Shown here: positions 10,699 through 22,400 of the stretch, one piece after another
Layout of the letters: each line of letters starts with the position of its first letter
How positions within the stretch are numbered: the first letter of the stretch is position 1
Origin: Xenopus tropicalis
Taxonomy: Eukaryota > Chordata > Amphibia > Anura > Pipidae
Assembly: GCF_000004195.4 (NCBI RefSeq)
Contig: NC_030678.2
Location: forward strand, 89,930,404 to 89,994,403
DNA: 64,000 bases
Direction: 5' to 3'
The notes under the pieces: generated by a model
What the model was told of the DNA's origin: nothing
The model's input: only the letters and a program-made list of their open reading frames with translations
Database searches by the model: none
Position numbers and translations under genes: made by a program

Positions 10699-12256
10699 CA
10701 GTGGCTTTCAAAAGTATTCGGCCCCCTTGAACTTTTCCACATTTTGTCACATTACAGCCACAAACATGAATCAGTTTTATTGGAATTCCACGTGAAAGAC
10801 CAATACAAAGTGGTGTACACGTGAGAAGTGGAACGAAAATCATACATGATTCCAAACATTTTTTACAAATAAATAACTGCAAAGTGGGGTGTGCGTAATT
10901 ATTCAGCCCCCTTTGGTCTGAGTGCAGTCAGTTGCCCATAGACATTGCCTGATGAGTGCTAATGACTAAATAGAGTGCACCTGTGTGTAATCTAATGTCA
11001 GTACAAATACAGCTGCTCTGTGACGGCCTCAGAGGTTGTCTAAGAGAATATTGGGAGCAACAACACCATGAAGTCCAAAGAACACACCAGACAGGTCAGG
11101 GATAAAGTTATTGAGAAATTTAAAGCAGGCTTAGGCTACAAAAAGATTTCCAAAGCCTTGAACATCCCACGGAGCACTGTTCAAGCGATCATTCAGAAAT
11201 GGAAGGAGTATGGCACAACTGTAAACCTACCAAGACAAGGCCGTTCACCTAAACTCACAGGCCGAACAAGGAGAGCGCTGATCAGAAATGCAGCCAAGAG
11301 GCCCATGGTGACTCTGGACGAGCTGCAGAGATCTACAGCTCAGGTGGGGGAATCTGTCCATAGGACAACTATTAGTCGTGCACTGCACAAAGTTGGCCTT
11401 TATGGAAGAGTGGCAAGAAGAAAGCCATTGTTAACAGAAAACCATAAGAAGTCCCGTTTGCAGTTTGTCACAAGCCATGTGGGGGACACAGCAAACATGT
11501 GGAAGAAGGTGCTCTGGTCAGATGAGACCAAAATGGAACTTTTTGACCAAAATGCAAAACGCTATGTGTGGCGGAAAACTAACACTGCACATCACTCTGA
11601 ACACACCATCCCCACTGTCACATATGGTGGTGGCAGCATCATGCTCTGGGGGTGCTTCTCTTCAGCAGGGGCAGGGAAGCTGGTCAGAGTTGATGGGAAG
11701 ATGGATGGAGCCAAATACAGGGCAATCTTGGAAGAAAACCTCTTGGAGTCTGCAAAAGACTTGAGACTGGGGCGGAGGTTCACCTTCCAGCAGGACAACG
11801 ACCCTAAACATAAAGCCAGGGCAGAATGGCCCAGTCAAAGTCCAGATCTAAATCCAATCGAGAATCTGTGGCAAGATCTGGAAACTGCTGTTCACAAACG
11901 CTGTCCATCTAATCTGACTGAGCTGGAGCTGTTTTGCAAAGAAGAATGGGCAAGGATTTCAGTCTCTAGATGTGCAAAGCTGGTAGAGACATACCCTAAA
12001 AGACTGGCAGCTGTAATTGCAGCAAAAGGTGGTTCTACAAAGTATTGACTCGGGGCTGAATAATTACGCACACCCCACTTTGCAGTTATTTATTTGTAAA
12101 AAATGTTTGGAATCATGTATGATTTTCGTTCTCACGTGTACACCACTTTGTATTGGTCTTTCACGTGGAATTCCAATAAAATTGATCATGTTTGTGGCTG
12201 TAATGTGACAAAATGTGGAAAAGTTCAAGGGGGCCGAATACTTTTGCAAGCCACTG
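10699..12256 (+). mobile_element. Tc1/mariner element with about 205-212-bp inverted repeats, inserted in L2
   Basis: The element runs from CAGTGGCTTTCAAAAGTATT to its complement and is flanked by the TA target duplication at 10697-10698 and 12257-12258. Inverted repeats span about 10699-10910 and 12052-12256. Such long repeats are typical of the IR/DR group of Tc1 elements, in which transposase binds both ends of each repeat. The body holds one long transposase frame (11068-12048). Low decay of the ends suggests a relatively young insertion (inference). Confidence 0.96.
11068..12048 (+). CDS. Tc1 transposase, open frame with 13-residue catalytic-domain deletion
   Basis: 326 codons, open from ATG to TGA. 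Residues 1-120 form the paired-like DNA-binding domain with two helix-turn-helix units (YKKISKALNIPRSTVQAIIQKW, then VHRTTISRALHKVGLYGR) separated by GRSPKLTGRTRR. The catalytic domain shows the first Asp in LWSDETK, the glycine-rich box ([13 protein letters not shown]), the second Asp in FQQDNDPKH, and the Glu in LNPIENLW. Tc1 enzymes normally have 34 residues between the second Asp and the Glu; here I count 21. Exactly 13 residues (39 bp) are missing between HKARA and EWPSQSPDL, where a TLEW-type helix usually sits. The frame stays open but cut-and-paste activity is doubtful. Confidence 0.93.
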   Translation: MKSKEHTRQVRDKVIEKFKAGLGYKKISKALNIPRSTVQAIIQKWKEYGTTVNLPRQGRSPKLTGRTRRALIRNAAKRPMVTLDELQRSTAQVGESVHRTTISRALHKVGLYGRVARRKPLLTENHKKSRLQFVTSHVGDTANMWKKVLWSDETKMELFDQNAKRYVWRKTNTAHHSEHTIPTVTYGGGSIMLWGCFSSAGAGKLVRVDGKMDGAKYRAILEENLLESAKDLRLGRRFTFQQDNDPKHKARAEWPSQSPDLNPIENLWQDLETAVHKRCPSNLTELELFCKEEWARISVSRCAKLVETYPKRLAAVIAAKGGSTKY

Positions 12257-13413
12257 TACTTCTCGATCTCTCTGCTGCTTTTGACACTGTGGATCACCCT
12301 CTTCTCCTCCAGACTCTCTGCTCTCTTGGCTCTTCGTGACACTGCCTTATCCTGGTTTTCATCTTATCTCTCAGATCGATCCTTCAGTGTCTCTTACAAT
12401 GGGGAATCATCTTCTCCCCTGCCTCTTTCTGTTGGGGTTCCTCAAGGCTCTGTCCTGGGCCCCTTACTATTTTCTCTCTATACCTCCTCACTTGGCAAAT
12501 TAATCAATTCTTTTGGCTTTCAGTACCACCTCTATGCTGACGATACTCAGATCTATCTTTTCTCTCCTGATCTCAACCCAGAGCTTCTAACTCGTCTCTT
12601 CCTGCCTGTCCACTATCTCCACTTGGATGTCCCAACGTTACCTTAAACTAAACCTCTCTAAGACTGAACTGGTTCTCTTTCCCCCATCCAACGCCCACAT
12701 TGTTCCCGAGGTATCTATAACGGTTAACAATTCTACCATCACCCCATCTTCCCAGGCCTGGTGCCTTGGGGTTATCCTTGATTCTGCCCTGTCCTTCACT
12801 CCTTATATCCAATCACTTATCAAATCATGTCACTTTCACCTAAGAAATATCTCCAAAATACGATCATTTATCACCCAAGATGCTGCCAAAATTCTTATTC
12901 GCTCTCATAATCTCTCGCATGGACTACTGTAACCTATTAATTGGCCTTCCCCTCCAAAGACTGTCCCCTCTCCAGTCCATAATGAATACTGCTGCCAGGC
13001 TCATACACCTCTCTAACTGCTCCTCCTCTGCCATGCCACTCTGCCAATCCCTACACTGGCTTCCCCTACCATCAAGGATAAAATTCAAACCCTCACATTC
13101 AAAACATAACTCTGCCCCACCCTACATCTCTGAACTTATCTCTCGTTACCAACCCGCTTGTTACACTCCTCTACTGACCTGCTCCTCAACTCCTCTCTCA
13201 TTCCCTCCTCACACACTCGCATTCAAGACTTTGCAAGGGCTGCCCCCCTTCTCTGGAATTCGCTCCCACAAACTATCAGACTTTCTCCCAATCTCTCTGT
13301 CTTCAAGAGATCTCTAAAAACACATTTTTTTAGAGAAGCTTACCCTAATCTAGTTTAACAATACCCTGTGCCACACCTCTCACAACTGTGGTCATGCCCA
13401 TTCCCACACCTTG

Positions 13414-13905
13414 GGGCACATTTACTAATCCACGAACGTCCGAAAAGCGTCCGAATGCGTTTTTTTCGTAATGAACGGTATTTTGCAATTTTTTTCGTAA
13501 ATTCTCGTGACTTTTTCGTAGCCATTATGACTTGCTAGGAAATTGTCGCGACTTTTTCGTAGCCATTATGACTTGCTTGTAAATTGTCGCAACTTTTTCG
13601 TAGCCGTCGCGTCGAGTACGAAAGTTTCGGATTCATTCAAGCTTCAGTATTTTGACTTTGCTTGGGTCATGTTGGAGCTGCAGAGTGCCATTGAGTCCTA
13701 TGGGAGGCTTCCAAAATCATGCAAAGTCGCAAAGGTTTGCCCACTGTTTACGAGCACTCAATACAAAAAAGTCGCGACAATATACGAGCAAGTCGTAATG
13801 GCTACGAAAAAAACGCAAAAAATACGAAAAAGTCGCAAAATGTTCCTTTCCAATCTGATTTTTTTCCCATTCGGGATTCGGATTCGTCAATTAGTAAATC
13901 AGCCC
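13414..13905. mobile_element. Palindromic MITE in L2 3' UTR
   Basis: Ends are GGGCACATTTACTAA and TTAGTAAATCAGCCC, with arms of about 200 bp rich in TTTTTCGTAGCCATTATGAC and its complement. CCTTG occurs on both sides (13409-13413 and 13906-13910), consistent with a 5-bp target duplication. Removing it restores the L2 tail. No coding capacity was seen. The superfamily cannot be assigned from this alone. Confidence 0.8.
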
Positions 13906-14163
13906 CCTTGTGTCTCAACCCTTTCTCCTTGTAGATTGTAAGCTCTTTTGGGCAGGGCTCTCTTCACCTCTTGTATCGGTTATTGATTGCTTTATATGTT
14001 ACTCTGTATGTCCAATGTATGAAACCCACTTATTGTACAGCACTGCGGAATATGTTGGCGCTTTATAAATAAATGTTAATAATAATAATAATAATAAATA
14101 CAACGCTTGTCATAGTGTTTATATTCATTAAACGCAGCTACTGTCCCCTCTGACTTATATTTC

Positions 14164-14673
14164 TTAAAGGACAATGAAAGGTTAATATAAATTAAAAGTA
14201 AGTCTAAAGGCATTTTTTTTAAGTACTTACTGCATATCTAAATTCCCAGATCCCTGCTTGCTTCTCTGAGATATGGTGCTGGCAGCCTACAGCAGTGTGA
14301 AGACTATAGTGACATCACTGAAATCTCTCTCCCCTTCCTGTAGGCTGCCAGCGGCAGCCTTCCTATTCTCTGAGCATGTGTGTAACTTGATCCTGTCTCC
14401 TGTTCTGAGCTACACATGCCCACCAGCCAATCAGAAGCGGATCTGGCAGAGGGGAGGGGGGGGAGGGAATGAAACACATGTGCAGTATGAAGCAAGGAGG
14501 GAAAGGAAGGGAGAATACCTTTTTAGAGATAGCTGCCTGTTCTAGAAAATATGAAGTAAGTGTGACTGAGTAAATATTTGATTAGGTGAGCCAAAAGTGT
14601 GGCGTTTTTACTAAACAATAGGAGGACTATTGGGCAGTGTGCTTTTTAAATTTTGACTTGCATTCTCCTTTAA
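14164..14673. mobile_element. T2-family MITE
   Basis: TTAAAGGACAATG at the left and CATTCTCCTTTAA at the right, with TTAA at both ends (14164-14167 and 14670-14673), fit the TTAAAGGRR ends of the Xenopus T2 family. The interior includes a G-run (14452-14467). Another TTAAAGGAGAATGCAAG end lies directly downstream at about 14697, so a second partial copy is likely. Confidence 0.7.
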
Positions 14674-16260
14674 TAGGGAAAAAAAAGGAAAGCTTTTAAA
14701 GGAGAATGCAAGTTTTTCCAAGGAGCAGGAACAAGCTGACCCACCTTCCTTCACTGTTTGCTGAGGATACGAAAGAAAATTGAAATTCCTTTAGCCCAAA
14801 AGACCAGGAGGACTGCAAAAGCTTAAAAATATTGGTGCTCAGTGAAGGAGAAGGGCTCCCATATTGGCAGAAATCAAGATGTACACTGATAAGTATGCTA
14901 ATTAATGCCCACATACTGTGTAACCTGATTGACCTTCATACTGGGAAAAGGCTACTTACCTGATATGCTTTTATAAAGTTACGCTGGTAAGCAGTGTTTT
15001 AATGAATAAAAGTTTTTTCAATGTTTTTGTAAACTATATTATAGATGCTCGCCACTTGTTTTTTTGTTTGGTGTTTTAGTATCTGGGGGTCTTGTGCCTC
15101 AGAAAGGCTGACCTGTCTGAGATAAAAATCCTCTTATTTTAAAAAACACATTAATTGTGGGATCTGAATATAGAGACAGCGCTGGAAATAATACAGACTT
15201 GCAGTTATAAATGTATGCTGAGCACATAAAAGTATGTATATTGCCTTTATACACATTTTCTTAAACATGCCCAAGTATGTGTATGTCAGTTTCAAATGCA
15301 ACCCTTTATTTACGTGCCCCCTAAATTTTCCCCATGAATGTGAATGGGTTACAACATAAAGACAACAGTTTAAAAGAGAAGGAAAGTTACTGGGGGGTGC
15401 CAAATGTTAGGCACCATGCACTTACCTGATACCCAGGGCCAGTGCTTTGTTAGGGGGGTTCATGTGACTGAGACACAAATGGATGTACTTTTTTCTGCAA
15501 GCATTTATGCCAAGATAAACAGATTATTTTTGTAGCAAACAGATTTTAGGTTTGCACCGTGGGGGCAGAGACAGTTCTCAGCAAAATAGCAGCATGAAAA
15601 GAGGTATCTACTAATGGGAATAAGAGTTTGGGTACTGCCTGTATAGCTGAGAACACAAGATGTTAATGTGTGACTCAGTGACCAAAATGTTGCAGTGCGG
15701 TTGTGCCTCCTCCTCATTGTGTCGTATAAGTGCCAGAATGTTGTTACCAGGCGCTCTGAGAGTTGTACTGCATGTTGGAAGGAGCAGCTTAGCATGCTGA
15801 ATACAATGGCACATATTTCAGTAGAGTAGAATCTGAGCTGCCTTGATCAGTGAACCCTCATGTGTTCAGAGAATAACTAAGAAAACTATCTGAAAATGTT
15901 TTCATAGCTCAAGGAGCTTAGCATTATTTCAGCAACACAGAGGAACCTAATGACTGAGACATATAAAGCAAATAAATGTGAAACCAAGTCACTTGTGTTA
16001 CCTGTTCAAATTTTACTTGATTTATATTTACAAGTAAATTAACAAAGACTGTTATTCTTTTTTTTTAGACTGTTTTTCTTTTTATATTGCTAAAGGTTAT
16101 TTTTTTTTTTTATTGAATTTTAACATTGAGAGAGAGATTAAAGGGAGAAAAGGAAGAGAGGATGGCTGGAGAGTGATACATAGACCAAATGTTTTCAAAC
16201 TTCTTTGGGCATCCTCTAGCCAATAGGTACGCTTATACAGTTTTAACTGCAAGTTGGTTA
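14674..16260. other. Intergenic, partial T2 copies only
   Basis: A half T2 copy starts near 15371 (TTAAAAGAGAAGGAAAG, then GGTGCCAAATGTTAGGCACC, matching the element at 45772). The rest is AT-rich with T-runs near 16057-16112. I saw no gene. Confidence 0.5.
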
Positions 16261-16292
16261 GGATAATCCATTTGTGGATTCATGGTGGGGAT

Positions 16293-17330
16293 GGGCTCAT
16301 CCAGTATAAAGCGACAGGCTATTTGCATAGAAAGAAGTAATCTCATTAATTGTGCACCAGGTATGGGCATTTGCCCTTAAGCGCAGGACTGGGCAAAATA
16401 ATGTTTTAGTGCTCCAGAAGGTAACAGCTGAGCTTTTTCTTAAACAGAGTGGGTGAGTGTTCCCTACGGAGGGATTCAGGGATAGAGTTCCAGAGGTAAG
16501 GAGCAGCGAGATAGAAAGGTTTAAGACGAGAGAGCGCAGTGGGTGTGGATGGTGTAAAGAGACGGAGGCTCTGAGAGGAGCGGAGGAGACGACCAGGAAC
16601 ATGTAGGGAGACCAGTGAAGAAATGTAGTGAGGAGCAGAGGAGTGAAGGGCTTTGAATGTTAGCAGAAGGATTTTGTAAGCTTTCCTTTGCTTAACAGGC
16701 AGCCATGCAAGAGAGCTTAATTGAGGCTGAACAGGTTCCCTCTTCGGAGAGAGCAGGAGGATCCTGGCAGCAGAGTTTAAAATTGATTGCAGGGGAGGGA
16801 GGTGGGAGTCTGGGAGGCCGGTTAGTAGGAGATTGCAGTAATCTAAGCGGGAAAGGATAAGGGCATGGATTATTGTTTTAGCTGTTACTTGTGAGAGAAA
16901 GGGGCGTATCTTGGCAATATTGCGGAGGAAAAAACGGCAGGTTTTGGCAGTGTTATTAATATGGTTAGAGATGGAGAGTGACTGGTCAAAGATAACCCCA
17001 AGGCAGCATGCAGAATTTACAGGGTTGATGGTCATGCCATCAATAGTAATGGTGAAAGGAGGAGGGGGGCCAGGTTTGGGCGAGAAGACCATGAGCTCTG
17101 TTTTAGCTAGGTTAAGTTTGAGCTGGCGTCGGTTCATCCAGGAGGAGATAGCCAGGAGGCAGTTAGCAATCTGGGTTTGAACATCAGCAGTTAGTGCAGG
17201 GGTGTCTAAATATATCTGGATGTCATCTGCATATAAGTGATATTTAAGATCAAAAGAAGAAATAAGGTCTCCTAAAGAGAGAATCCAGTTTCTCATTGCT
17301 AAGAAACAGGAGATGCCCAAACTGTCTCTC
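16293..17330 (-). mobile_element. L2-clade LINE 3' fragment, minus strand
   Basis: Read from 17330 leftwards, one long frame (17320-16406) gives the end of an L2 reverse transcriptase. YHLYADDIQIYL carries an intact YADD box; then come the thumb (WMNRRQLKLNLAKTELMVFSP), CLGVIFDQSLSISNHI, and the C-terminal region ending FKKKLSCYLLEH. Upstream palm motifs are absent, so the copy is 5'-truncated at about 17330. The frame is open for roughly 300 codons, longer than in the L2 copy at 9.2-14.1 kb, which suggests a younger insertion. Confidence 0.9.
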
Positions 17331-17636
17331 AGGTTTAACAGGAATATGTTAAGGTTTTATAGTGCCTCTTTGCAAGCTATACTGTGAGAAACTAGGAGGC
17401 TGTTGTTGCAGCTATGCTTTTAGGAACCCAGACACTGTGTTTACCATTGGCTATGGACCAATGTTTACATCTACAGTATATTAGCATTCTGTTGGAGGAT
17501 TTACTAAACTACAAAAGTTTTCATTAAAAATGTACTATAGCTTTTTAAGAAATGAATGGCCAGCAGTAGTCCAGTTGCAAGACTTTTCCTTTGGCCTTTA
17601 TAAAAGTATTTAATACTCGGAAAAACACTACATTTG

Positions 17637-17806
17637 GGGGTATATTTATCATGCTGTGTAAAAAGTGGAGTAAAACATCACCGGTGATGTTGCTCATAGA
17701 TGCTTTGCTTTAATTTTCTAACTGTTGAAATCTAATTGCTGATTGATTGCCCTAGGCACCACTAATGCTTCACTTCACTTTTTACACAGCATGATGAGTA
17801 TACCCC
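17637..17806. mobile_element. Short MITE with about 35-bp inverted repeats
   Basis: GGGGTATATTTATCATGCTG and, at the other end, its near-complement ending ATGATGAGTATACCCC enclose a 170-bp non-coding unit. The inner part of the repeat (TGTGTAAAAAGTG) also matches. I could not fix a target duplication. Confidence 0.7.
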
Positions 17807-18272
17807 TTAGAGTAAGTTTGTGTCTCCTTCTGTGTCATAACACTCCTCCTTGCCTCTCCTTTTTTAACATATCATCATTCTCTCACAGCCTGGGGAAATG
17901 CCCACATACAATTGGAACATGCTCTTTTGTGGAGTACTTTGTGTACCCTACTCCCAAATGTTCTAAAATATGGGCAGTATGCGAACAGTTGCATGTCCCA
18001 AATCTGATTCCAAAACGTAGAATCTTAAAGGAACAGTAACGCCAAAAATGAAAGTGTATTAAAGTATTTAAAATATAATGTACTGTTACCCTGCACAGGT
18101 AAAGTTGTGTATTTGCTAGAGTAACAGTACTATAGCTAATATAAATAATCTGCTGTGTAGCCATGGGGGCAGCCATTCAACCTGGAAAAAAGGAGAAAAG
18201 GCACAGGTTACATAGCAGGTAACAGATAAGCTCTGTAGAATATAATGGGGCTTTATCTGTTATCTGCTATGT

Positions 18273-19254
18273 CAGTGCTGTCCAACTTCTGTTGTACTGA
18301 GGGCCGGAATATTTCCGACCTATGTGGTGGAGGGCCGATAATGGAAGCCAGTTTTGACCACTCCCCTTTTTGAAACCGCACCCACTTGAAACCACACCCA
18401 TGTTATCACATGACCATACCCATATTAATGGTTGTAGTACAGCAAAAACCTGCCATACTCTGCCTGCCCTACCCTGCCTGTGTGTGCCATACTCTGCCTT
18501 CCCTACCCTGCCTGTGTGCCATACTTTCACTGTGTGTGCCATTCTTGGCTGGTTTGTGCCATACTTGGCCTGTGTGTGCCATACTCTGCCTGCCCTACCC
18601 TGCCTGTGTGTGCCATACTCTGCCTTCCCTACCCTGCCTGCGTGTGCCATACTTTCACTGTGTTTGCCATTCTTGGCTGGTTTGTGCCATACTTGGCCTG
18701 TGTGTGCCATACTCTGCCTGTGTATGCCATACTCTGCCTGTGTATGCCATACTCTGCCTGTGTGTGCCATACTCTGCTTTCCCTATGCTGCCTGTGTGTA
18801 TGGCACACACAGCCTACAGTGACACAATGCTGGCACTGCTCCTACAGTCTGCACAATAACTATATATTAAAAAACTTTTTAATTGAAGTACCACCTCAGT
18901 TCTTTTTGTAGTGTGCAGGGATTATTTGTGGGTTTCTACTGCTCTGAGGTGTGAACAGGGGAACAATATGGGTGATTACAGCCTGAGCCTGAGGTGTGAA
19001 CACTGCAGGGGGTGAACAATGCAGAGATTAAAAGGTGTGAACAACACAAGGGAATACATATTTAAACGATACAGGGGGATTACAGCCTGAATCTGAGGTG
19101 AGAACCATGCAGGGGGGGGCAGTTAATCACAGTACTGATACCATTTAAAGTTTACACAAGAGTAAGCCATCAAAGCAGCCAGACAGGTGGGGGGCCACAC
19201 AGAGGGGGGTCGCGGGCCGCATGCGGCCCGCGGGCCGTCAGTTGGACAGCACTG
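18273..19254. mobile_element. Non-autonomous hAT element carrying a minisatellite
   Basis: Ends are CAGTGCTGTCCAACTT and AGTTGGACAGCACTG. An exact 8-bp duplication TGCTATGT flanks it (18265-18272 and 19255-19262), which is the hAT signature. The 982-bp body has no transposase. Near the right end is a GC-rich hairpin (CGGGCCGCATGCGGCCCGCG). The interior holds the minisatellite at 18455-18800. Confidence 0.93.
18455..18800. repeat. Minisatellite, 20-bp units in 126-bp higher-order blocks
   Basis: Variants of TGTGTGCCATACTCTGCC recur throughout. Larger blocks repeat every 126 bp: the same order of variant units starts at 18471 and again at 18597. Open frames on both strands here are artefacts of a repeat lacking stop codons. 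Confidence 0.93.
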
Positions 19255-19439
19255 TGCTATGTGCCTGTGCCTTTTCTCCTTTGAATGGCTGCCCCCATGG
19301 CTACATAGCAGCTTTGTTTATATAAACTATAGTAGTCTTTCTGAGGCAAACACACCAGCTGTACCAGCACAGGGCAACAGTACATAATATCGTAATTATT
19401 TTTATACACTTTAATTTTTTGGTGTTACTGTTCCTTTAA

Positions 19440-22400
19440 TGTGAATTTGGTCCTCTCTGCAGTCTGTAATACTTAATTCCCTCCCCCCCATCTTGGTTTT
19501 CAGTAGCAGATCAGTAATCCTGATAATAATAATAATCTGTAACTGTACATTTAAAAATCTGATATTCTATACATATACAGTATATACCATACACCATAAG
19601 AAGTTTGGGCAGCAACCAGACTTCCTAAATGAGTCCAAAAAGCAAACCCACCAAACAAGACAAATGCATTCAAAATCTTAGGATTATGTACAGATTAATG
19701 TAGACATGAATCACACAATTACATACTACAAATTGTACTTTTCTTCTCTGATAAATAGGATTTTAATTATTATGATGATAGTTTTCCCTTTTGCTACTTT
19801 AGCTCTAATCTAACATTTTGCTTCCCCTTTGGCTTGTTAGGCCAAGGCTTCCTCCTTGCAAGAAATAAATGTCCCAAACTTCAGGAAGTTCACACCACAC
19901 ATTCATGAGTGATAAGGAAGGGAATCTGGTCACACCCAACATAACACACACAACTCTTCTTGCTGTGTTTTTACTCAACCTGTGAAATTTGTCAGAATTT
20001 TGTAACTAACTTTTTACAGAAGCCAATATCTTAAGAAGGATATAAAACTGTAGCCAAGGTTTAAAAAAAGCTGGCCGTACTGACTGGCACAGCATGATGA
20101 GCTTAGTAAGCAATGATACATCTATACAACCAATGTAATCACCCCACTTATACCAATATCACCCTAAATTATCTTGTATATAAAGAATGAAAATGCACAA
20201 TCTTTTTATTCCTGAATTGCAAATGCTAATTAATTGGTATTTTGATATATCCCTTGATAAGTGCTTCAGCACATTTAATAAAAAATAGCTCCAAATAAAA
20301 AGTCTGTTCTGCACAGTACCTACTACCAAGACCAATTGTATCAAATATTACTGAGAAAGATTTCTGTGCGCATTAACTTAACTTTAAATATTAGTACATT
20401 TTTTGTTAAAAAACAATTGAAACCACTGAATCCTGATCAATTCAGGTACAGTATGTAAACCTGCCAGGTATTATATGGATAGCTTAGTGCTAATGTTGTT
20501 TCCAATATAGTTGTTTCTCTAATAAATACAACTGCAAACCTCTATTCAACTGCTGAGTAATCCTAATATGAGTAGCTATTAATATAGCATATTACCCACA
20601 TCCGTCAATCATTGTGGGTATTTCTATCTTTCATAAAGTTACAAAAAATATTGATATTCAAAGTGGTGCTTTTATTGTAAGGTCAAATGTGGCAATACAA
20701 AGTGGGATAAGCAGGACCCTAACCCAATTTTCTGCCCCACTGCTTTCTAACTCATCCCCACTGCAACCCAAAGTAGCTAAATTCAACCTCCAGTCAGATA
20801 ACCACAATTCTTTTATAATCCACAGTCATCCCTCTGCTAAGAGCTTTTAGATGTATTGATATTAAAGGATACGTTTTCTAATAATTGCATAAAACCTTTT
20901 TCAGTAATATCTACTTAGGGATGTTAACTGCTAAATGAAATACAAAAACATTTTTTTGTGTGGAAGATCTCATTTTTTTTCAGGTTCTGTTTTGCAGCTT
21001 TTAGACTGAAAAGTGCTGTCTGTTTTCATTTACCACAGAAAAAAAAGTATCATTAACAGGAGCTGGTCAAAACTGAAAGATGTGTAATAGCTATAGAAAT
21101 ATAACTCCAGAATTAATCTGCTTTCAGTTTGCCTAATATTGCTGACCATAGCAACTATGTAAAAGTATGCAATTTAGGCTGATGGAAGGTAAAATCTCTA
21201 AGCCAAATAGTTCTCAAAAAAGAAGATAGTCTACAAATTACCTTAGATTACCACTGTCTATATTGCACAAAGTTAAGTTTAATGTGTACTCAAAGGTGCC
21301 TCAAAGGAAATGCTTTCTATTTTTAATTAGATTTATTTATAAAACATCAAAAGAGGAAGAGATATAGGCTGTAACTGTGTGGGAATGAAAACAAAAACAT
21401 AACAATGTGATAGCAACAGAGTTGTAATACTTACAGCAGCAGTGTCCTGACCAAATATGGTAAAAGGTTTCTAGCTGCATACAAAAAAATATCTAAAGCC
21501 AGGCAGAAAAGCATTTAACATCGCTGTGGTCTAAATTATGTTACCAGCCCTATGAATCAGCTTCATTGACTACTGCACTATGTTCTGTTTTATTTTTAGC
21601 TTATACCCACTAAGAGGACCAAGCCCTTCCAAAGAGACATTAGGTCATACATTATTACATCAGCCCTCTGACAAACGTTTCCAAATAAGTAGTAAGAAAC
21701 TCTGTTGGGCTAACAGTCTGAGACACAACATTACTGGCTAATTGCAGTTGCACTGGAAAAGGGAACTGATGTGCTTGAAGTGCTGACTTGTTTGTTATGA
21801 TGTCTCTCTTTTTTCTCTGATGGAGCAGAATTTACAGGTTTGTTTGCGCCAGTGACAAACTACTCATTTAATAAAGGGTGTTCATGTGTGCACTGTTTTG
21901 AAAGAAGAAGAAAGGAGGAATAAATGTGCCTCCAGTGGATGAAGGGAAGGGGTTTAGAAGGTAACAAGGAGAGAAAGAAAGGGTACCCAAAACAGGAAGT
22001 TTTAAAGATAAAAGGAAGTAACCATGGGGGAAAAGAAAAGCTACCTAGGATGCAAAGGAGTGGGAGGAGAAGACATCCAGGCAGGGGTAATGAGAAGGTA
22101 ATTTGTGGAGAGAGGAATGGGAAATTAATCCTTATTGGAGGCAAAATAATTCTATTGGCTTTATTTAATGTTTAAATTATTTTTAAATCTGGAAAACCCC
22201 AGGTCCCGAGCATTCTGTACAACAAGTCCCATACCTGTACCAGAAAAATTTTGCTATAAGGAAAGCACATGCTGTAGGATAATACAAAATATGGAACCTA
22301 TTAAAAAGAAATAACATACCTTTTACCTCTTCCTTCTTGTAAACACAAGTAATATCAAGCAGAAGCCTTGACTTTATTGCATTGTAAATTATGTTGCTTC

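Larger units (their letters stand above)
9285..13358 (+). pseudogene. L2 endonuclease/reverse transcriptase pseudogene
   Basis: Split remnants of one polyprotein. An apurinic-like endonuclease spans about 9300-9660 (GDFNIP and SDHNLL carry active-site residues), followed by a linker. The RT begins near 10268 ([42 protein letters not shown]) and continues after the Tc1 insertion at 12259 with the intact YADD box near 12532-12543. At least three frame changes occur (near 10268, 12630 and 12900). It would have driven target-primed reverse transcription of L2 RNA. Confidence 0.82.
9249..14096 (+). mobile_element. L2-clade LINE interrupted by a Tc1 element and a MITE
   Basis: An L2-type LINE lies in three pieces. 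9249-10696 carries the endonuclease domain (VIYRPPG, VLGDFNIP, SDHNLL motifs) and the start of the RT. 12259-13408 carries the RT core ([38 protein letters not shown]) and C-terminus ending in LKTHFFREAY. 13911-14096 carries the L2 tail (GTAAGCTCTTTTGGGCAGGG and GCGCTTTATAAATAAATG) with an AAT microsatellite. Removing the Tc1 element joins the two coding parts at a single TA, so the Tc1 inserted later. Several frameshifts outside the insertions show the LINE was already dead or decayed afterwards. The 5' end abuts the oppositely oriented CR1. Confidence 0.88.
18025..19439. mobile_element. T2-family MITE split by a hAT element
   Basis: The outer unit runs from TTAAAGGAACAGTAACG to GTTACTGTTCCTTTAA with TTAA at each end. 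Left and right arms are complementary over long stretches (for example 'gtagccatgggggcagccatt' against 'aatggctgcccccatggctac'). A hAT insertion at 18273-19254 divides it. Without the insertion it would be about 425 bp. Confidence 0.85.

Noticed and set aside
18267..18911. Overlapping open frames rich in CHTLP/CAIL and AHTGR repeats
   Set aside because: They are read from a minisatellite inside a hAT element; every frame is open because the repeat unit lacks stops.
21860..22175. Charged open frames on both strands
   Set aside because: Purine-rich low-complexity DNA without a recognisable domain or exon boundaries.
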